A DNA stretch of 7,450 bases from positions 1 to 7,450 of the forward strand of contig JAHIOR010000001.1 in NCBI GenBank assembly GCA_018895125.1, read 5' to 3'. Shown one piece after another: positions 1 through 4,915 of the stretch. Each line of letters opens with the position of its first letter. Position 1 is the first letter of the stretch. The DNA is from Patescibacteria group bacterium. Its GTDB lineage: Bacteria; Patescibacteriota; Minisyncoccia; Minisyncoccales; GWA2-46-15. The notes beneath the pieces are model-generated. The model saw only the letters and a program-made list of their open reading frames with translations, was not told the DNA's origin and searched no databases. The position numbers and the translations under genes were made by a program.

Positions 1-362
1 TCACCAACCACCGTCATAAGATTGCCATGGCAATGCTATTACGGAATCTTATTGTTATACACGACGACGCAGATCTCCCCAAAGGAGAAATAAGAATTTC
101 TAAGGATAGAGGCACGGCTGGCCATAAGGGACTGGATTCTATTGTCGGCAATATTAAAACCAAAGACTTTACTAGAATCAGGCTTGGAGTCAGGCCCAAA
201 AACTATATTCCCGGCTCCAAATCCTTAAAAAGATTTGTTCTTAAAAAATTCAGCAAGGCAGAAGAAAAAATTGTAAAGGAGGTTCTTATAAAAACCAATC
301 AGGCAATTGAAACAATTCTGAAAAAAGGATTAATGGAAACGATGAACAAATTTAATGCTTAA
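1..362 (+). CDS. pth: Peptidyl-tRNA hydrolase, 3' part (5' end outside window)
   Basis: Pth hydrolyses the ester bond of peptidyl-tRNAs released by stalled ribosomes, recycling the tRNA in the cytoplasm. About 120 residues are visible; the family is usually about 190. The frame is open back to base 3, so the start lies upstream, and the ATG at 27 is internal. Family landmarks in order are VIHDDADLP (the HDD Asp is the usual catalytic-dyad Asp), the AGHKGLDSI segment (GHNG in most homologues), the DFTRIRLGV strand, VLKKFSKAEE, and a C-terminus ending near MNKFNA, which matches the normal end of Pth. Oddities: the part just before VIHDD is about 7 residues shorter than in E. coli Pth, and the usual MNxSG substrate-binding motif is not recognisable. 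It is normally followed by mfd; here an antisense cassette intervenes. The family call is firm. Whether the enzyme is fully active cannot be judged. Confidence 0.88.
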   Translation, partial: TNHRHKIAMAMLLRNLIVIHDDADLPKGEIRISKDRGTAGHKGLDSIVGNIKTKDFTRIRLGVRPKNYIPGSKSLKRFVLKKFSKAEEKIVKEVLIKTNQAIETILKKGLMETMNKFNA

Positions 363-364
363 AT

Positions 365-395
365 GAAAAGCTGTGGCGAATAAACAACCACGGCT
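365..395 (-). terminator. Hairpin between convergent pth and zinc-ribbon gene, likely minus-strand terminator
   Basis: Arms 369-376 and 388-395 (AGCTGTGG / CCACGGCT on +) form an 8-position stem with an 11-base loop. Read on the minus strand, the stem has one C-A mismatch and is followed by TTTT (369-366) then CATTT, a short U-tract typical of intrinsic termination after the zinc-ribbon gene. Read on +, the mismatch becomes a G-U pair and the stem is complete, but no T-run follows. It may therefore act in both directions, weakly for pth. No other terminator is visible in the 44 bases between the two stop codons. Confidence 0.5.
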
Positions 396-406
396 CTCCA
401 AGGTCG

Positions 407-592
407 TCAATCCCAATCCTCTTTGGGTCTGACAACCTTGAACTTTTTCCCGCACTTTTCGCAGGTTTCAACCCTGCCAGTGCGGGCCGCCTCTTCGAGA
501 CTACGACCATGATATTTCGCCCCGCAGTGGGGGCAATTCACGGTCGGAGCCGTTTCGAAATGAAGCGTCGCCTCGCGGATCTCTTCCGGCAT
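407..592 (-). CDS. Small zinc-ribbon protein, 61 residues
   Basis: Unrecognised small protein with one treble-clef-like zinc ribbon: NCPHCGAKYH at residues 19-28 and TCEKCGKKF at 43-51, giving four Cys in two CxxC knuckles, followed by a basic and acidic tail ending in EDWD. It has no membrane segment or signal peptide. The start was chosen at 592 because AGGAG (606-602) lies 9 bases upstream of this ATG. A longer in-frame version from 757 (116 residues) would begin upstream of the predicted transcription start and would run through the structured leader RNA. Codons are much richer in G+C than the neighbours: I counted 98 G+C in 170 bases over 421-590 (58%), which suggests recent acquisition. 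It points against the pth-mfd direction. The zinc ribbon resembles generic MJ0042-like ribbons. The function is unknown; nucleic-acid or protein binding is possible. Confidence 0.7.
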   Translation of the reverse strand: MPEEIREATLHFETAPTVNCPHCGAKYHGRSLEEAARTGRVETCEKCGKKFKVVRPKEDWD

Positions 593-601
593 CAGAATCA
601 T

Positions 602-606
602 CTCCT
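602..606 (-). promoter_or_regulatory. Shine-Dalgarno site that decides the zinc-ribbon start
   Basis: Reads AGAAAGGAG on the minus strand, with the core AGGAG placed 9 bases before the ATG at 592-590. No comparable site precedes the upstream ATG at 757. The site could be masked by leader sequence: CUCCUU at 704-699 matches AAGGAG at 607-602, and 679-672 is perfectly complementary to the spacer at 601-594. Confidence 0.65.
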
Positions 607-625
607 TTCTGTTTAAGATTTCGTG

Positions 626-739
626 CTCCGGCCTACTGACAAGCGCAATCACTGAACAACATTTGCTGTTAATGATTCTTCTTTCAGCTAAAGATTCTAA
701 GGAGGGATGAATCTTTAACGACTCGCCAGTAGACCGGAA
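626..739 (-). ncRNA. Structured three-way-junction RNA, probable cis-regulatory leader of the zinc-ribbon gene
   Basis: On the minus-strand transcript three helices can be drawn. P1 pairs 739-721 with 644-626 (19 consecutive pairs). P2 pairs 719-709 with 697-687 (11 pairs, loop AUCCCUCCUUA). P3 pairs 677-671 with 653-647 and 670-665 with 660-655 (13 pairs, one bulged C at 654, loop AAAU). Junction strands are C720, a purine-rich 9-mer 686-678, and GC at 646-645. Of 43 pairs, 35 are Watson-Crick and 8 are G-U. On the opposite strand those eight would be A-C mismatches, so the minus strand is the transcribed one. The element lies between a strong promoter (758-786) and the zinc-ribbon start (592); the leader would be roughly 158 bases. 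I recognise no known riboswitch, T-box, tmRNA, RNase P or SRP signature. It could instead be a free-standing small RNA. Confidence 0.68.
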
Positions 740-757
740 GATAAAATCGATAGCCAT

Positions 758-786
758 ATATTAACATATAAAGTTAAATTTGTCAA
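758..786 (-). promoter_or_regulatory. Extended -10 promoter for the leader RNA and zinc-ribbon gene
   Basis: On the minus strand: a perfect -35 TTGACA (786-781), a 17-base spacer ending in TGT, then TAATAT (763-758) as -10. The TG one base upstream of the -10 makes it an extended -10. The transcription start would fall near A751, downstream of the ATG at 757, so translation from that ATG is unlikely and a leader of about 158 bases is predicted. The -35 box overlaps the proposed TTG start of mfd on the other strand. Confidence 0.7.
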
Positions 787-2726
787 CACAAATACTAGTT
801 GTCAGATTATCTCCATTCTTTCTAGAAAAGACCGGTTTTTGGTTTGAAAAGAATTTCAAAGATATTTGCCAACAATACCCAAATGATTACCTACTCATAA
901 ACAAAAGCCAGCTTACTCTCCTGTCTGATTTGGTCAGAAAACTCTTGGATTTGGGTTATGAAAAAGTCCAGGAAGTAAGTTTCCCTGGAGAGTTTTCCCA
1001 AAAAGGCGGCGTTGTTGACATTTTTCCAGTTAACTTCGTTAACTCAAGGCTGGCTTTTAGGCTTGAATTTTTCAACAATGCCATTGAAGAGATTTTTCCT
1101 TTGGAAAAACTGGAAGTTTTAGATGAAGTTAAGGTCAGAAAGATCTTAAAAGCCAAATTAAAATCCCAAAAGCTTTTCTCCGGCCTCAAAGAATTAAAAG
1201 TGGGAGATTATTTAGTGCATTTGGACCATGGCATTGGCAAATTCATTGGTTTAGAAAAACTATCTCCCGAGGGGCCTGATTATTATGTTTTAGAATATGC
1301 TGCTTTAGACAAGCTTTATGTTCCCTTAGGGTTAGAAAGAAAATTATCAAGATACGTTGGCTTTACTAATCCGAAAATATCCAGGCTGGGATCTTCAACC
1401 TGGCAAAAAACCAAAAAGAAAATTAAAGAAGAAGTGGAGAAGTTTGCCAAAGAATTGTTGGGAATTTATGCTGAAAGAGAAATTGCTTCAAGACCTCCTT
1501 ATCTTAAAGACCAAGAAATTGAATCAGCTTTAGCCAGCACCTTTGCTTTTAGAGAAACTCCAGACCAGACAAAAGCTCTTTTGGATATTAGACAAGATTT
1601 ATTAAAAACAAAGCCAATGGATCGGTTATTGTGCGGGGACGTGGGTTTTGGAAAAACCGAAGTTGCTTTAAGGGCAATGCTAATGGCTGTTTCTTCCGGC
1701 TACATGTCAATATTACTATGCCCAACCACAATTTTAGCCAACCAGCACTTTCAAAACTTTAAACAAAGACTGGTCAGCCTGCCTCTTAACCTTGAGATTT
1801 TAACCAGGCTGCAAAGTAAAAAAGAACAAAAAAGAATTGTTGATAGATTAATTCTTGGCCAAGTAGATATTCTTGTTGGCACTCACCGCGTCTTGTCCCA
1901 AGACGTTTCAAAATACTTATTTAACAAAGGGCACGGGCTTTTGGTGATTGATGACGAACAGCGTTTTGGGGTCAGACAAAAGGAAAAGCTAAAGAAACTA
2001 AGGTCATCCTTAGATATTCTATCTTTATCAGCCACGCCCATTCCCAGAACCCTTTATTTGGCCTTTTCTTCCCTTAGGCAGATGAGTCTGATTCAAACCC
2101 CGCCTTTGGGACGACTGCCGATTAAAACCATGATTTCACCTTGGTCTGAAAAAAAGATTAAAGAAGCTATTAATAAAGAAATTACCAGAAAGGGCCAAGT
2201 TTATTATCTCCATAACCGGGTTACTAATATTGAAAACGTTAAAGTCTTTTTAGAAAAGCTTTGTCCAAAAGCCAAAATTGGCATTGTTCATGGTCGGCTC
2301 AACGAAACAAAACTTTTAAAAACCATGACTGATTTCCAGTTGAATAAAATAAATCTGCTGCTGGCCACAACCATTATTGAAAACGGCCTTGATTTTCCTA
2401 ATGTTAATACCTTGATTGTTGACGACGCCAGCAGATTGGGATTATCGCAAGCTTACCAGATCAGAGGAAGAATCGGCAGGTTTTCTATTCCAGCCTTTGC
2501 TTTTTTCTTTCATCCCAAAAAGCTTTCTCCATTAGCTCAAGAAAGACTTGAGGCTTTAAAGCAAGCTCAGGCTTTGGGGTCAGGCTGGCAAATAGCTATC
2601 AGAGATTTGGAAATCAGAGGTGCTGGCAATATTTTGGGACGAGAACAATCAGGCTCGATCAATCAAATCGGCTTAAACCTTTATTGCCAGATGTTATCGG
2701 AAATAGTCCTGAGAATATCCGATTAA
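780..2726 (+). CDS. mfd: Compact transcription-repair coupling factor (Mfd-type), lacking N-terminal, D3 and D7 regions
   Basis: Mfd is the ATP-driven translocase that pushes stalled RNA polymerase off damaged DNA and recruits UvrA. The product is 648 residues, against about 1,150 in E. coli. Visible in order: a UvrB-like segment (about 50-112, with PGEF and the GGVVDIFP and AFRLEFF strands) equal to the UvrA-contacting D2; then, after only about 25 residues, the RNA polymerase-interacting domain (about 138-195, DYLVHLDHGIG, YVPL, SRYVG); then a RecG-like motor with Walker A GDVGFGKT (286-293), motif II DDEQ (391-394), SATPIPRT (417-424), motif VI QIRGRIGR (560-567) and the translocation segment DLEIRGAGNILG (609-620). 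The protein stops just after this, so D7 is missing. D1a is mostly missing and D3 is absent. The start is uncertain: TTG at 780 has no clear Shine-Dalgarno site, and the frame is closed upstream by TAA at 762. The gene may be 5'-truncated by the cassette. Confidence 0.85.
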   Translation: MSTQILVVRLSPFFLEKTGFWFEKNFKDICQQYPNDYLLINKSQLTLLSDLVRKLLDLGYEKVQEVSFPGEFSQKGGVVDIFPVNFVNSRLAFRLEFFNNAIEEIFPLEKLEVLDEVKVRKILKAKLKSQKLFSGLKELKVGDYLVHLDHGIGKFIGLEKLSPEGPDYYVLEYAALDKLYVPLGLERKLSRYVGFTNPKISRLGSSTWQKTKKKIKEEVEKFAKELLGIYAEREIASRPPYLKDQEIESALASTFAFRETPDQTKALLDIRQDLLKTKPMDRLLCGDVGFGKTEVALRAMLMAVSSGYMSILLCPTTILANQHFQNFKQRLVSLPLNLEILTRLQSKKEQKRIVDRLILGQVDILVGTHRVLSQDVSKYLFNKGHGLLVIDDEQRFGVRQKEKLKKLRSSLDILSLSATPIPRTLYLAFSSLRQMSLIQTPPLGRLPIKTMISPWSEKKIKEAINKEITRKGQVYYLHNRVTNIENVKVFLEKLCPKAKIGIVHGRLNETKLLKTMTDFQLNKINLLLATTIIENGLDFPNVNTLIVDDASRLGLSQAYQIRGRIGRFSIPAFAFFFHPKKLSPLAQERLEALKQAQALGSGWQIAIRDLEIRGAGNILGREQSGSINQIGLNLYCQMLSEIVLRISD

Positions 2727-2836
2727 ACTGTTCAACAGTAAACTAAGGAATGAGTCATTTGATCAAGGCTCTTATCGAAGGACAAGACAAAAATTCAAGT
2801 ATTCAAGTTTTCACTATTCAGTAAAAATGTTAGTCT

Positions 2837-2841
2837 AGGAA
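2837..2841 (+). promoter_or_regulatory. Ribosome binding site of topA
   Basis: AGGAA sits 4-5 bases before the topA ATG at 2846. It is short but supports this start, which also gives the expected MRLILVESPTKS N-terminus. The 119-base gap 2727-2845 shows no convincing promoter or T-tailed hairpin, so topA is probably transcribed from the mfd side. Confidence 0.5.
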
Positions 2842-2845
2842 ATAT

Positions 2846-4915
2846 ATGAGACTTATATTGGTAGAAAGCCCGACTAAATCTAAAACCATTAAAAAGTTCT
2901 TGGGCAAAGATTATGAAGTGGCTGCCAGCTACGGCCACATCAGGGATCTTCCCCAAGGTAATTTTGGCATTGATGTAAAAAACAATTTCAAGCCAGATTA
3001 TGTCATTCCTACCAAGGCCAAAAAAACCATTAAAACCCTGAAGGCTTTGGTTAAAAAAGCAGACAGCGTTATTCTGGCCAGCGATGAAGACAGGGAGGGC
3101 GAGGCCATTGCCTGGCATTTGACAAAAGCTCTGGGTCTTAAAAAATACCAAAGAATTGCCTTTCATGAAATCACCAAACCGGCAATTGAAAAAGCTTTGG
3201 AAAATCCAAGAGAAATCAATATGGACTTGGTTGATTCCCAGCAAGCCAGAAGAGTTTTAGACAGAATTGTTGGCTATAGGCTTTCCCCATTTTTATGGAA
3301 AAAAGTTGCCCAGGGGCTATCTGCTGGCCGGGTCCAATCAGTCGCCGTCAGACTAATAGTAGAAAGAGAAGCTGGAATAAAAGGCTTTATTACCCAAGAA
3401 TATTGGGATATTAAAGCTTTGCTGAAAAAACCAGCCAGTGATGAATTTGAAACCGCTCTTTTTAAAATCGGCAAAGATATTGTTTCTAAATTCTTCATTA
3501 AAACAAAAGCGGAAGCAGACAAGATTATTAAAAATCTAGCTGAAGCTAGCTACCAGGTAACCCAAGTTGAAAAGAAAGAAACAAAAAAAAATCCTCTGCC
3601 GCCATTTACCACTTCAACGCTTCAACAGGAAGCTTGGAAAAAACTGCATTTTCCCGCCAAATTTACCATGAGAATTGCCCAAAGCCTTTATGAAAAAGGA
3701 TTGTGCACTTACCATCGAACCGACTCTTTAAACCTTTCCTCTTTGGTTTTAACTGAAGCTAAGGAATATATCTTAACCAGCTTTGGTCAAAACTACTGGC
3801 CGGGATTTTCCAGAGTCTATAAAACTAAAAATAAATCTGCCCAAGAAGCCCATGAAGCCATCAGGCCGACTATTGTTAGTAACAGCCCTGAAAGATTGGC
3901 AACAGATCTGGATGAAAAACAATTAAAACTTTATTCTTTGATTTGGCAAAGGTTTTTAGCCAGCCAAATGTCAACAGCAATCTTTGACACCACCTCAATT
4001 GAAGTTGCCGCTTCAAAAGAAAATTCAGAAACGCATCTATTCAAAGCCACGGGTCAAGTTTTAAAATTCGACGGTTTTTTAAAAGTCTATCCTTTAAGAT
4101 TTGAAGAGGCCAGCCTGCCTATTTTAGATCAAGAAGATATTTTAGAACTGACAAAACTGTCTCCTGAACAACATTTTACCCAACCGCCAGGACGCTATTC
4201 TGAAGCCAGTTTAATTAAGGCTTTGGAAAAGTTCGGAGTCGGACGCCCCTCAACCTATGCTCCAACCCTAGAAACAATCCAAGTCAGGGGCTATGTTGAA
4301 AAAGATGAAAAAAAGTTATTTTCGCCAACTGATATTGGTTCTCTTGTCAACCAGGTTTTAGTTGAACATTTTCCGCAAATTGTTGATATTGATTTTACTG
4401 CTAAAATGGAATTAGAACTCGACTTAATTTCAACCGGAGATAAGAAATGGGTACCGGTCATTGAAGAGTTTTATATTCCTTTTAAGGAAAATTTAAAGAT
4501 AAAAGAAAAAGAAGTTTCTAAAAAAGACTTTGCTCAGGAAAAGACTGATGAGATCTGTCCGGACTGTAAAAAGCCTTTGGTCATAAAAATTAGCCGGTTT
4601 GGAAAGTTTTATGCCTGTTCTGATTTTCCAACCTGTAAATACAAAAGAAATATTAATTCTTCTTTGGGTATCAAGTGTCCGAAATGCAAAACAGGAGAAA
4701 TAATTGAAAGGCGCACCAGAAAAAGAAAAATATTCTATGGCTGTTCAGAATGGCCTAAGTGTGACTTTGCTCTTTGGGATAAACCAACTGGCGAAATCTG
4801 CAAAGTCTGCCAATCTTTAATTGTCAAAACAAAGTGGCGCAAAGAAAAATGCACCAACGCTGATTGTCCTTCGCAAACTCAGGATAATCAAAAAAGTAGT
4901 GAAACCAACTCTTGA
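2846..4915 (+). CDS. topA: DNA topoisomerase I (type IA)
   Basis: Type IA topoisomerase that relaxes negative supercoils by cutting one strand and forming a 5'-phosphotyrosine link. The length is 689 residues, normal for bacterial TopA of moderate size. The Toprim domain is at the N-terminus: VESPTKSKT with catalytic Glu7, and DEDREGE with Asp80 and Asp82 for metal binding. The core includes RVLDRIVGYRLSPFLW (136-151), SAGRVQSVAVRL (159-170), and the active-site loop GLCTYHRTDS with nucleophile Tyr289. The strand-gate segment GRPSTYAPTLETI (466-478) is intact. The C-terminus carries three Cys4 zinc ribbons: Cys571/574/591/597, Cys611/614/633/639 and Cys652/655/669/674, followed by a short polar tail. 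All catalytic residues I can check are present. The start is ATG with AGGAA upstream. The end overlaps the proposed start of rel, pointing to one transcript. Confidence 0.96.
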   Translation: MRLILVESPTKSKTIKKFLGKDYEVAASYGHIRDLPQGNFGIDVKNNFKPDYVIPTKAKKTIKTLKALVKKADSVILASDEDREGEAIAWHLTKALGLKKYQRIAFHEITKPAIEKALENPREINMDLVDSQQARRVLDRIVGYRLSPFLWKKVAQGLSAGRVQSVAVRLIVEREAGIKGFITQEYWDIKALLKKPASDEFETALFKIGKDIVSKFFIKTKAEADKIIKNLAEASYQVTQVEKKETKKNPLPPFTTSTLQQEAWKKLHFPAKFTMRIAQSLYEKGLCTYHRTDSLNLSSLVLTEAKEYILTSFGQNYWPGFSRVYKTKNKSAQEAHEAIRPTIVSNSPERLATDLDEKQLKLYSLIWQRFLASQMSTAIFDTTSIEVAASKENSETHLFKATGQVLKFDGFLKVYPLRFEEASLPILDQEDILELTKLSPEQHFTQPPGRYSEASLIKALEKFGVGRPSTYAPTLETIQVRGYVEKDEKKLFSPTDIGSLVNQVLVEHFPQIVDIDFTAKMELELDLISTGDKKWVPVIEEFYIPFKENLKIKEKEVSKKDFAQEKTDEICPDCKKPLVIKISRFGKFYACSDFPTCKYKRNINSSLGIKCPKCKTGEIIERRTRKRKIFYGCSEWPKCDFALWDKPTGEICKVCQSLIVKTKWRKEKCTNADCPSQTQDNQKSSETNS

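Noticed and set aside
407..592. Possible Fin (anti-sigma-F), since in Bacillus a small zinc protein lies between pth and mfd
   Set aside because: The gene is on the opposite strand with its own promoter, the rest of the window shows no sporulation genes, and I see no specific Fin similarity beyond two CxxC pairs. The shared position is probably coincidence.
366..751. Whole minus-strand unit as tmRNA, RNase P RNA, SRP RNA or a hammerhead ribozyme
   Set aside because: There is no tRNA-like end, no RNase P or SRP core motifs, and no hammerhead core at the junction (joining strands C, UGAAAGAAG, GC). The 3' half clearly encodes a CxxC zinc ribbon.
407..757. 116-residue form of the zinc-ribbon protein starting at 757
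   Set aside because: Its ATG abuts the -10 box and lies upstream of the predicted transcript start. It has no Shine-Dalgarno site, and its first 55 codons coincide with the three-helix RNA. The ATG at 592 has a well-placed AGGAG.
2727..2739. Perfect inverted repeat ACTGTT-C-AACAGT just after the mfd stop
   Set aside because: The one-base loop cannot form as drawn, the shortened hairpin has only four pairs, and no T-run follows, so it is not a terminator. An operator is possible but unsupported.
2750..2824. 24-residue open frame between mfd and topA
   Set aside because: AAGGA touches the ATG with no spacer, the peptide has no recognisable feature, and the length is within chance for this gap.
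4821..4898. Longer rel start at TTG 4821
   Set aside because: It would overlap topA by 95 bases, has no Shine-Dalgarno site, and adds residues with no counterpart in Rel proteins. It remains possible because the GTG 4899 signal is also weak.
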